Assembly (NCBI GenBank): GCA_018261905.1
Contig: JAGTRU010000022.1
Coordinates: 16,559 to 80,558, forward strand
Reading direction: 5' to 3'
Length of the DNA: 64,000 nucleotides
DNA from: Pseudomonadota bacterium
Lineage (GTDB): Bacteria > Pseudomonadota > Gammaproteobacteria > Burkholderiales > Rhodocyclaceae
Part shown: in pieces, positions 57,471-64,000 of the stretch
Layout of the letters: each line of letters begins with the position of its first letter
Numbering within the stretch: position 1 is the first letter of the stretch
Notes under the pieces: generated by a model
Seen by the model: only the letters and a program-made list of their open reading frames with translations
What the model was told of the DNA's origin: nothing
The model's database searches: none
Translations under genes and position numbers: made by a program

Positions 57471-58883
57471 TTAATCCTCCAGAACCCAGGTGTCTTTGGT
57501 ACCGCCGCCCTGCGACGAGTTGACGACCAGCGAGCCCTTGGTCAGGGCAACGCGGGTCAGACCGCCCGGCACCATGTTGACGCACTTGCCCGAGGACAGC
57601 ACGAAGGGACGCAAATCGAGGTGACGCGGCGCAATGCCTTCCTCGACGAAGGTCGGACAGTTGGACAGGGCCAGCGTCGGCTGACCGATGTAGCCGTCCG
57701 GCTTGGCAATCAGCAATTGGCGGAAATGCTCGATCTGTTCCTTGCTCGCCGCTGGTCCGACCAACATGCCGTAACCGCCGGCGCCATGCACTTCCTTGAC
57801 GACCAGTTCCGGCAGATGATCGAGCACATACTTCAGATCATCTGGCTTGCGGCACATGTAGGTCGGCACGTTGTTGAGCTTCGGCTCTTCGCCGAGGTAG
57901 AAACGGATCATCTCCGGCACGTACGGGTAGATCGACTTGTCGTCGGCGACACCGGTGCCGATGGCGTTGGCCAGTGTGACGTTGCCGGCCTGGTAGGCCT
58001 TGAGGATGCCCGGCACGCCGAGCGTCGATTCGGCGCGGAACACGGTGGGGTCCATATAATCGTCGTCGATCCGGCGGTAGATCACATCGACGCGCTGCGG
58101 ACCCTGCGTCGTCTGCATGTAAACCACTTCGTCCTTGACGAACAGATCGCGACCTTCGACCAGTTCGACGCCCATCTGCTGGGCCAGGAAAGTGTGTTCG
58201 AAATAGGCGCTGTTGTAGGCACCCGGCGTCATGACCACGACCGTCGGGTCGTTGACGCCCTGCGGTGCGACGGCGCGCAGTTTTTCCAGCAGCATGTCCG
58301 GATAATGATGCACCGGTGCCACTTTGTGTTTGGCGAACAATTCGGGGAACAGTCGCATCATCATCTTGCGGTCTTCGAGCATGTAGGAGACGCCAGACGG
58401 CACCCGCAGGTTGTCTTCCAGTACGTAAAATTCGCCTGCCCCGGCCCGCACGATATCGACGCCAGCAATGTGCGCGTAAATGCCGCCGGGCACATCGACG
58501 CCCTTCATGACCGGGCGGTACTGGGCGTTATTGAGTATCTGCTCGGCGGGAATCTTGCCGGCCTTGAGGATTTCCTGGTCGTGATAGATGTCGTGCAGGA
58601 ACATGTTGAGCGCCTTGACGCGCTGGCGCAGGCCGGACTGCAATGATTTCCACTCGGCCGAGGGAATGATGCGGGGAATGATGTCGAAGGGAATCAGCCG
58701 TTCCTTGCCTGCTTCCTCGCCGTAGACGGCAAAGGTGATGCCGACTCGGTGAAAGGCCAGGTCAGCCTCCGCCCGCTTGCGCGCGATGCGCTCGGGTGGC
58801 GTTGCCTTGAGCCATTGATCGTAACCCTGGTAATGAGCACGGACGCCGTCGTTGGCGTCGATCATTTCGTTATAGAAGTTCAT
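57471..58883 (-). CDS. Stand-alone circularly permuted ATP-grasp protein (module B)
   Basis: A 470-aa predicted amide/peptide ligase (DUF404/DUF407). Blocks shared with the fusion protein: TPGAYNSAYFEHTFLAQQMG, IYRRIDDDYMDPTVFRAEST, VPGGLTRVALTKGSLVVN and GGGTKDTWVLED at the end. It keeps a Gly-rich loop VVKEVHGAGGYGMLVGP that looks able to cover ATP phosphates. It is the first gene of module B; substrates are unknown. The 202-bp gap upstream holds the thiolase terminator and no other gene. Confidence 0.93.
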   Translation of the reverse strand: MNFYNEMIDANDGVRAHYQGYDQWLKATPPERIARKRAEADLAFHRVGITFAVYGEEAGKERLIPFDIIPRIIPSAEWKSLQSGLRQRVKALNMFLHDIYHDQEILKAGKIPAEQILNNAQYRPVMKGVDVPGGIYAHIAGVDIVRAGAGEFYVLEDNLRVPSGVSYMLEDRKMMMRLFPELFAKHKVAPVHHYPDMLLEKLRAVAPQGVNDPTVVVMTPGAYNSAYFEHTFLAQQMGVELVEGRDLFVKDEVVYMQTTQGPQRVDVIYRRIDDDYMDPTVFRAESTLGVPGILKAYQAGNVTLANAIGTGVADDKSIYPYVPEMIRFYLGEEPKLNNVPTYMCRKPDDLKYVLDHLPELVVKEVHGAGGYGMLVGPAASKEQIEHFRQLLIAKPDGYIGQPTLALSNCPTFVEEGIAPRHLDLRPFVLSSGKCVNMVPGGLTRVALTKGSLVVNSSQGGGTKDTWVLED

Positions 58884-59029
58884 AGTGGACTCTTCGTTGA
58901 GGATGCTCTCGGGTGTGATTCAGCAGTTTCCATGCCACGCTTCAAAATATCAACGAATCAGTGGATTAGGAATCAGGCCGGCAAGACGACGCCCCATGGC
59001 GGTGCATGCGTATTTCAATGTGGTGCAAT

Positions 59030-59060
59030 AAAAAAACCCGCCGGATCGCTCCGGCGGGTT
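59030..59060 (-). terminator. Intrinsic terminator of the thiolase gene
   Basis: AACCCGCCGGA / TCCGGCGGGTT, an 11-bp perfect stem with a 4-nt loop and a T-run on the minus strand, 25 nt after the thiolase stop. Confidence 0.93.
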
Positions 59061-59085
59061 TCTGTACAACGAAAGACCGAAGGGA

Positions 59086-60267
59086 TCAGGCGCGTTCGAA
59101 GATAACCGCGATACCCTGACCACCACCGATACACATCGTCACCAGCGCGTACTTGCCGGCAACGCGTTCCAGTTCATACAGCGCCTTGGTGGCGATGAAG
59201 GCACCGGAACAGCCGACCGGGTGACCGAGGGCGATGGCGCCGCCGTTCACATTGGTCTTGGCCGGATCGAGACCGAGACCGCGGGTCACGGTAATCGCCT
59301 GTGCGGCAAAGGCTTCGTTGGACTCGATAACGTCCATCTGATCGAGACTCAGGCCAGCCTTCTTCAGGGCCAGCTTGGTGGCCGGGATCGGACCTTCGCC
59401 CATGATCTCGTTCGGCACGCCGGCAACGGCGTAGGAAACGATGCGGGCCAGCGCCTTTTGACCGGCCTTGGCAGCCACGTCAGCGGCGGCCAGCACAAAG
59501 AAGGCAGCGCCGTCATTGATGCCGGAAGCGTTACCAGCGGTGACGGTACCATCCTTCTTGAAGGCCGGCTTCATCTTGGCCAGGCTTTCCATGGTGGTAT
59601 TGGACTTGACGTGTTCGTCGGTGTCGAACACCACTTCACCCTTGCGGGTCTGCTTGACGATCGGCACGATCTGCGACTTGAAACGGCCTTCGGCGATGGC
59701 GGCCGTCGCGCGACGCTGCGATTCCAGCGCGAACGCATCCTGCTCTTCGCGGCTGATGCCGTGCTTGGTCGCCAGGTTTTCGGCGGTGATACCCATATGG
59801 CCGACGCCAAACGGGTCGGTCAGGATGGCGACCATCGAGTCGATGGCCTTGGTATCGCCCATGCGGGCACCATTACGCAGTGCCGGCAGCATGTAGGCAG
59901 CCTTGGACATGACTTCAACGCCGCCGCCAATACCGTAGTCGGCATCGTTCAGCATGATGTTCTGGGCGGTGGTGACGATGGCTTGCAGGCCGGAGGAACA
60001 CAGGCGGGAAACCTGCATGGCGACGGATTCCATCGGCAGACCGGCCTGGATGGAAGCGACGCGGGAAACATAGGCATAACGGGAATCGGTCGGCATGGTG
60101 TTGCCGACCGTGACATAGTTGATCTGCTGGGGATCAACGCCGGAGCGAGCCACGGATTCCTTCATCACGATCCCGGCCAGCTCGCTGGCTTCGAAATCGG
60201 CCAGGGCACCACCAAAGGTACCGATAGCGGAACGGACTGCGCTCAGAACGACGACTTCTCTGCTCAT
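59086..60267 (-). CDS. Acetyl-CoA acetyltransferase (thiolase)
   Basis: A 393-aa thiolase that condenses or cleaves acyl-CoA, feeding polyhydroxybutyrate synthesis or beta-oxidation. ATG 60267 (MSREVVVLSAVRSAIGTFGG) has AGGAG about 8 nt upstream; the track N-terminus is spurious. Catalytic Cys lies near residue 90 (SRLCSSGLQAIVTTAQNI), His in GGAIALGHPVGCSGA and the second Cys in CIGGGQGIAVIFE. NEAFAAQAITVTRGLGLDP is typical of biosynthetic (PhaA/AtoB) thiolases. It is alone, with its own terminator and no phaB or phaC beside it, so the exact pathway is open. Confidence 0.93.
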   Translation of the reverse strand: MSREVVVLSAVRSAIGTFGGALADFEASELAGIVMKESVARSGVDPQQINYVTVGNTMPTDSRYAYVSRVASIQAGLPMESVAMQVSRLCSSGLQAIVTTAQNIMLNDADYGIGGGVEVMSKAAYMLPALRNGARMGDTKAIDSMVAILTDPFGVGHMGITAENLATKHGISREEQDAFALESQRRATAAIAEGRFKSQIVPIVKQTRKGEVVFDTDEHVKSNTTMESLAKMKPAFKKDGTVTAGNASGINDGAAFFVLAAADVAAKAGQKALARIVSYAVAGVPNEIMGEGPIPATKLALKKAGLSLDQMDVIESNEAFAAQAITVTRGLGLDPAKTNVNGGAIALGHPVGCSGAFIATKALYELERVAGKYALVTMCIGGGQGIAVIFERA

Positions 60268-60290
60268 AAACATCTCCTTATAAGAATCAT

Positions 60291-61214
60291 TCAGCCTGCC
60301 AGACTGGCAAGCCCCAACAAGAACAACAACAACATCCACAACACCGTGGCGCGCCAGACGAGGCCCACGGCACTCTGCATGAAATCGACATCGGCCGGGT
60401 CACCCATACCCAAGGCGGCGCGGTCCGTCACCTCGCTGCCATCAAGCACCGGCATCCCGAGCTGGACCCCGAGCGCCCCGGCCCCACTGGCCAGGACAAT
60501 GCCCAGATCGCGATCCGGCCATTGCCCGGCCTGCGTCCGCCAGCAATACACCGCGTCTTCGAAATCACCGACGATGGCAAAAGCCGCCGCCGTAGCCCGC
60601 AAGGGCAGCCAGTCGATAATACCGAAAACAAGGCGTGAGAACGCGAAGAACTCATTATGTTCAGCAATATTACAATTGTTCCAGCGCTCGCTAACAATTG
60701 CCGAAATTCGATACAGCACAGCGCCACAGGGGCCTGGCAAAAGCACAAACCAGAGCAGGACGGCAAAGACATGGCGGTGCGAGGCGGCCAGGGCCTGCTC
60801 GATGGAAAGCCGGGCGACATCCTCCGCCGCCAGCGTTTCGGTCGAACGGCCCTGCCATTCTCCGAGGAGCTGGCGGGCTCGCGGCAGATCGTCCAAACGC
60901 AGCGCCAACTGAATTTCCGTGTAATGGTGACTGAACTGCCGAAAACCCATGGTCAGGTACAGGGCGCCGACATTGAGTCCCCAGGCCAGCAGTGGATTGA
61001 GCGAATAAAGCAGGTAGTAGAGCAGGCCGAGCAGACCGACCGGCAGCACTACCGCAAAGCCCCAGGCGATCACGCCATGGCGGTATTCGCCGTCATTGAA
61101 GCGCGCCTCGACGAAGTCCGCCCAGGCGGAGACGGGGTCAGCCACCATGCGACGGTAGGAAAGGGGTTGCAGCTGCTCGATGAGGAAAACTGCAATCAGC
61201 GAGAGAATACTCAT
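60291..61214 (-). CDS. CobD/CbiB-family membrane protein
   Basis: A 307-aa protein with about four to five hydrophobic segments (N-terminus, ~45-90, ~145-170 and the C-terminus) and the CobD/CbiB-like block FSRLVFGIIDWLPLRATAAA. CbiB adds aminopropanol to cobyric acid, but related proteins such as AmpE have signalling roles. Without other cobalamin genes here the substrate remains unknown. It is in line with the thiolase (23-bp gap). Confidence 0.75.
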   Translation of the reverse strand: MSILSLIAVFLIEQLQPLSYRRMVADPVSAWADFVEARFNDGEYRHGVIAWGFAVVLPVGLLGLLYYLLYSLNPLLAWGLNVGALYLTMGFRQFSHHYTEIQLALRLDDLPRARQLLGEWQGRSTETLAAEDVARLSIEQALAASHRHVFAVLLWFVLLPGPCGAVLYRISAIVSERWNNCNIAEHNEFFAFSRLVFGIIDWLPLRATAAAFAIVGDFEDAVYCWRTQAGQWPDRDLGIVLASGAGALGVQLGMPVLDGSEVTDRAALGMGDPADVDFMQSAVGLVWRATVLWMLLLFLLGLASLAG

Positions 61215-61279
61215 GGGGGCTGGGAATTTTGCCGAAATCGGCTTATTTTCTTATGCTAAAACGCCACATTACCACAAGC

Positions 61280-61873
61280 TTACAGTGGATGCAGACCAAG
61301 ACGTGCGGTCAGGGAACGGATCATTCCAGCCGTCGCCCCCCAGATAAAATAATCACCATAGGGCATGGCGAAATAATGCCGTAAGGCACCGCGATAATGC
61401 AACGAGTGCTCCTGGTGATTGGCCGGATCGAGCAGAAAATCAAGCGGCACCTCGAAGGCTTCGGCCACTTCGAAAGGATCGAGCGCCAAAGCAAACGGCG
61501 GCGTCACGAGACCGACCACCGGCGTCACCCGGAACCCGGTGCCGGTGCGGTATTCCGGCAGGAAACCGAGTATTTCGATACATTCCCGCGCCAGACCGAT
61601 TTCTTCTTCGGTCTCGCGCAAGGCCGTATGGATCGGCGAAAGGTCATGGCTCTCGACCCGCCCGCCGGGAAAACTGATCTGGCCGGCATGGTCACGCAAA
61701 TGCGCGGTCCGCTGCGTCAGCAATACCGTTTTTCCGGCATCGCGCAAGACAATGGGAAAGAGCACCGCCGCCGGGACCAGCGCCAAGTCTTCGCCCCCGG
61801 CTTCCTGGACAAAATCGCCCACCGACGGCGCGGGCAACAGACACGCTCTTATTCGGTCAAGATCGAAACTCAT
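61280..61873 (-). CDS. nudL: CoA pyrophosphatase, NudL-type Nudix hydrolase
   Basis: A 197-aa Nudix enzyme, expected to cleave CoA and acyl-CoA to 3',5'-ADP and phosphopantetheine products. The Nudix box GGRVESHDLSPIHTALRETE...EEIGL is complete. It is preceded by VLLTQRTAHLRDHAGQISFP, the CoA-subfamily signature. The start overlaps the upstream small gene (ATGA). Confidence 0.9.
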   Translation of the reverse strand: MSFDLDRIRACLLPAPSVGDFVQEAGGEDLALVPAAVLFPIVLRDAGKTVLLTQRTAHLRDHAGQISFPGGRVESHDLSPIHTALRETEEEIGLARECIEILGFLPEYRTGTGFRVTPVVGLVTPPFALALDPFEVAEAFEVPLDFLLDPANHQEHSLHYRGALRHYFAMPYGDYFIWGATAGMIRSLTARLGLHPL

Positions 61874-62127
61874 TCTGCCGTAGCGTTGTCCTCGATTTCG
61901 GCATGAACGGCATTCAACGCGTCCTGTAACGTTTCTTCCGGCAGGCAGTTGATCGAAGTGGCAACCATGTCGGCCGCCTCGACCGCCCCCACCGGCAGGC
62001 GCTTGCTGTCCAGGCAGGCGATCAGCGCGGCCGAGGCACCGACGACACGGAGGATGGATTGCCGTTCGCTCATCAGCATTTCCAGCTCGCGGCGCAGCAT
62101 GGTGATTTCGTTGTCTCGGTTGGGCAT
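61870..62127 (-). CDS. Small conserved protein with N-terminal coiled coil, unknown function
   Basis: An 85-aa protein. Residues 5-28 (DNEITMLRRELEMLMSERQS) are a heptad-like helix, followed by a hydrophobic helix (VVGASAALIACLDSKRLP) and an acidic C-terminal helix. It overlaps nudL by ATGA and lies 10 bp after the protease gene, so it belongs to this short operon. I do not recognise the family. Confidence 0.75.
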   Translation of the reverse strand: MPNRDNEITMLRRELEMLMSERQSILRVVGASAALIACLDSKRLPVGAVEAADMVATSINCLPEETLQDALNAVHAEIEDNATAE

Positions 62128-62137
62128 GGATTCTCTC

Positions 62138-62815
62138 CTAATATCGTTTTTTAAGTGTCATGGTACTGCCATCGCGCTGCATTTCCATACGGTTCAAGAA
62201 GCTCATGCCCAGTAGCGCGACCGGCATCTCTGTCTGCAGGATCAAGGCATCGACCTGGTGCAAGGTGACATCGCCTATCCTCACCGTATCGAGGGCAAGC
62301 TTACTCACGGCGGCCGGGCCGTTGGCCGTTTGCGTCATCCCCTTCTGCCCCTTATTGAAATCCAGGCCAAGGCGGCGGGCATCGCTCGCCCCCAGGGAAA
62401 TCATGGTCGCCCCAGTATCCACCATAAAGCGCACCGAGGTGCCATTTATGGTGCCGGTGGTGAAAAAATGTCCCTGTCCATTGGCCGTCATGATGATCTT
62501 GCCGGAACCGTCACCGGAGGACGCCCCGATGGCATGCTGCCCGACCCGCAGCGGCCGTTTTTTGCCACCGATCTCGACGACCACCTGATCACCTTGTACA
62601 GAGAGCAGCTTGACGCCGTCCATGCTCTGCCCGATGGCCACCGCCTGCGGCTCACTGCCGTTGACCATGAGCATCGCCTTGCTGCCCATGACCCCGGCCA
62701 GACCGACGTCCTGGGCCCCGGCCATGACCGGAAAGAGGCCAAGCAGAACGATAGCCAGCGTAAAATAAGGCCTACCGCGTCCGGAGATATTCGCAAAAAT
62801 GCTACCCGTTGCCAT
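62138..62815 (-). CDS. Retropepsin-like aspartic protease (TIGR02281 type)
   Basis: A 225-aa predicted periplasmic or membrane-anchored clan AA protease. An N-terminal hydrophobic signal (YFTLAIVLLGLFPVMAGAQ) lies about 20 residues in. The C-terminal half has a single catalytic motif, RFMVDTGATMISLGASDARR, followed by ALLGMSFLNRMEMQ. One motif per chain implies a homodimer like retropepsins. The middle contains a small beta domain (AVAIGQSMDGVKLLSVQGDQ). The ATG overlaps the divergent amidotransferase start. Confidence 0.88.
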   Translation of the reverse strand: MATGSIFANISGRGRPYFTLAIVLLGLFPVMAGAQDVGLAGVMGSKAMLMVNGSEPQAVAIGQSMDGVKLLSVQGDQVVVEIGGKKRPLRVGQHAIGASSGDGSGKIIMTANGQGHFFTTGTINGTSVRFMVDTGATMISLGASDARRLGLDFNKGQKGMTQTANGPAAVSKLALDTVRIGDVTLHQVDALILQTEMPVALLGMSFLNRMEMQRDGSTMTLKKRY

Positions 62816-63512
62816 CGTTCGCCACTCCCCTACTGAAGGTCCGGGCTATTTTGCCATATTCCTTGAACAGCAAGGGATTCCATGGCGGCTGATAGCCCTT
62901 GATGAAGGCCAGGCGGTACCGCTTGCGGCCGACGACTTTTCCGGACTCTGCTTGATGGGCGGCCCGATGAGCGTCAATGACCCACTGCCGTGGATCGAGT
63001 CGGTCTGCGCGCTGATTCGCGACGCCGTCGCCAGGAACATTCCGGTGATCGGGCATTGCCTGGGCGGGCAGTTGATAAGCAAGGCACTGGGCGGCGTCGT
63101 GAGCCGCAATCCGGTCAAGGAAATCGGCTGGAGCAAAGCGAGCGGAGAAGATTACGACATCGCTCGCCACTGGCTGGGGCGATTTGCCGGCCAGCCGGCG
63201 ACCGTTTTCCAATGGCACGGTGAAACCTTCAGCATTCCACCCGGCGCCACCCGCATCCTGGCCAATGCGCACTGTGCCAACCAGATGTTCGTGCGCGGCC
63301 CCCACCTCGGCATGCAGTGCCATGTCGAAATGACGCCGGAAATGATTGCCACCTGGTGTGGCCAATGGGCCGACGAGGCAATCGCGGCAGCCGACCAACC
63401 CAGCGTACAGATGCCGGCCGCCATGCAAGGGGATATTGGCCAACGCCTACCGATCATGCGCCAATTATCCGATCAACTTTACTCGGTGTGGATCAAGGGA
63501 TTGGCCCGCTGA
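62799..63512 (+). CDS. Class I glutamine amidotransferase-like protein
   Basis: A 237-aa stand-alone GATase of the GMP-synthase-like family. The nucleophile elbow GHCLGGQL holds Cys87, and His175 with Glu177 (MQCHVEMT) complete the triad. The oxyanion region is LMGGPMSVNDPLPW, and FQWHGETF is typical of this group. No synthetase domain is fused, so ammonia use or hydrolysis of a gamma-glutamyl compound remains open. Its first 17 bp overlap the divergent protease gene. Confidence 0.9.
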   Translation: MLPVAIVRHSPTEGPGYFAIFLEQQGIPWRLIALDEGQAVPLAADDFSGLCLMGGPMSVNDPLPWIESVCALIRDAVARNIPVIGHCLGGQLISKALGGVVSRNPVKEIGWSKASGEDYDIARHWLGRFAGQPATVFQWHGETFSIPPGATRILANAHCANQMFVRGPHLGMQCHVEMTPEMIATWCGQWADEAIAAADQPSVQMPAAMQGDIGQRLPIMRQLSDQLYSVWIKGLAR

Positions 63513-63530
63513 CGACCGGTAGCGGAATAG

Positions 63531-63559
63531 AAAAACGGGCCGTCAGACGGCCCGTTTTT
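63531..63559. terminator. Bidirectional intrinsic terminator
   Basis: AAAAACGGGCCGT / ACGGCCCGTTTTT, a 13-bp stem with a 3-nt loop and A/T tracts on both sides, between the convergent amidotransferase and yajQ genes. Confidence 0.93.
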
Positions 63560-63582
63560 CCATGTTTGAAACCGCACCAAGC

Positions 63583-64000
63583 CTAATCGCGGAAATTCCC
63601 GTACTTGATCGGAAAGTCGGTAATCGACTTGGTAATCAAGGCAATGCAGGCCTGCAGATCATCCCGCTTGATCCCCTGCACCCGTACCGTATCGCCCTGA
63701 ATCGAGGCCTGCACCTTCAGCTTGTTGTCCTTGACCAACTTGACGATTTTTTTCGCCAGGTCGCTGTCAATACCATCCTTGAGCTTCATTTCCTGCTTGA
63801 CCTTGTTGCCGGAAACGCTGATCACCTTCTGATGATCGAGGCGCTTGACGCTTTCCTTTTCCTTCTTTTCCATGGCCGGGAAAAGCAGATCCTTGATCTG
63901 ATCGAGCTGGAAATCGGAATCGCCCCACAGGGTGATGACCTTGTCCTTCTCGTTCAGTTCGACCTTGGCGCTGGTGCCCTTGAAGTCATAACGATTGTCG
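63583..64000 (-). CDS. yajQ: YajQ family protein (partial, N-terminus outside the window)
   Basis: The C-terminal ~139 residues of a ~160-aa protein. The track starts at an internal Met (MEKKEKESVKRLDHQ), but the frame stays open to the window edge, with DNRYDFKGTSAKVELNEKDK in front, the canonical YajQ N-terminal segment. The ending DDLQACIALITKSITDFPIK YGNFRD is also typical. YajQ proteins bind nucleotides; a Xanthomonas homologue is a c-di-GMP receptor. An effector role for the HD-GYP system in this window is possible but only inferred. Confidence 0.95.
   Translation of the reverse strand, partial: DNRYDFKGTSAKVELNEKDKVITLWGDSDFQLDQIKDLLFPAMEKKEKESVKRLDHQKVISVSGNKVKQEMKLKDGIDSDLAKKIVKLVKDNKLKVQASIQGDTVRVQGIKRDDLQACIALITKSITDFPIKYGNFRD

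Overview
The window reads as one continuous stretch of a GC-rich betaproteobacterial chromosome. The gene order ndk-rlmN-pilW-rodZ-ispG-hisS-yfgM-bamB-der-hfq-hflX-hflK-hflC-hisZ-purA, the trxA-rho-rpmE trio and the protein sequences fit Rhodocyclales (Dechloromonas/Azonexus-like). That placement is an inference from gene order and family resemblance; no search was run. Both edges cut genes: rnr on the left and yajQ on the right.

Region 1 (1-18.8 kb) is core housekeeping. It starts with the N-terminal part of RNase R, two tandem tRNA-Leu(CAG) genes and a small secreted protein. A long minus-strand run follows, many of whose genes overlap by ATGA or TGATG junctions. It covers nucleotide synthesis (ndk, purA), RNA and ribosome maturation (rlmN, der, hflX, hfq), envelope assembly (bamB, yfgM, rodZ, pilW), isoprenoid and histidine functions (ispG, hisS, hisZ) and membrane proteolysis control (hflKC).

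Region 2 (18.8-26.3 kb) is a C4-dicarboxylate island with a TRAP transporter (dctPQM), a DctA symporter and a DctS/DctR two-component system. Inverted repeats of the type TTGTGG-N4-CCACAA lie in front of dctP and in the dctA-dctS gap. They sit exactly 20 nt from matching -10-like elements, which makes a DctR regulon readable from sequence.

Region 3 (26.3-33 kb) holds trxA-rho-rpmE, a membrane glycosyltransferase, orn, an M48 (Ste24-like) protease and rsgA.

Region 4 (33-46.3 kb) is a signalling cluster. An HD-GYP response regulator is followed by three consecutive, partly overlapping hybrid histidine kinases (1035, 1587 and 1098 aa), each with HisKA-HATPase-REC-HPt. A convergent REC plus RsbW-like kinase protein closes the block. 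The kinases probably feed a c-di-GMP phosphodiesterase output.

Region 5 (46.3-58.9 kb) is the most unusual part. It has two modules of the circularly permuted ATP-grasp / alpha-E / transglutaminase type, a family predicted to make or modify peptides but with little known biochemistry. Module A is a DUF2126 transglutaminase, an ATP-grasp-alpha-E fusion, a second transglutaminase and a flavoprotein, with an aminotransferase upstream. Module B has separate ATP-grasp and alpha-E genes. A 741-bp gene-free gap between them carries two inverted copies of a ~240-bp non-coding repeat.

Region 6 (59-64 kb) holds a thiolase, a CobD/CbiB-like membrane protein, a CoA-pyrophosphatase Nudix hydrolase, a small coiled-coil protein, a retropepsin-like protease, a class I glutamine amidotransferase and yajQ.

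Starts were moved from the ORF-track position where a Shine-Dalgarno sequence, an overlap with the upstream stop or family length favoured another codon.
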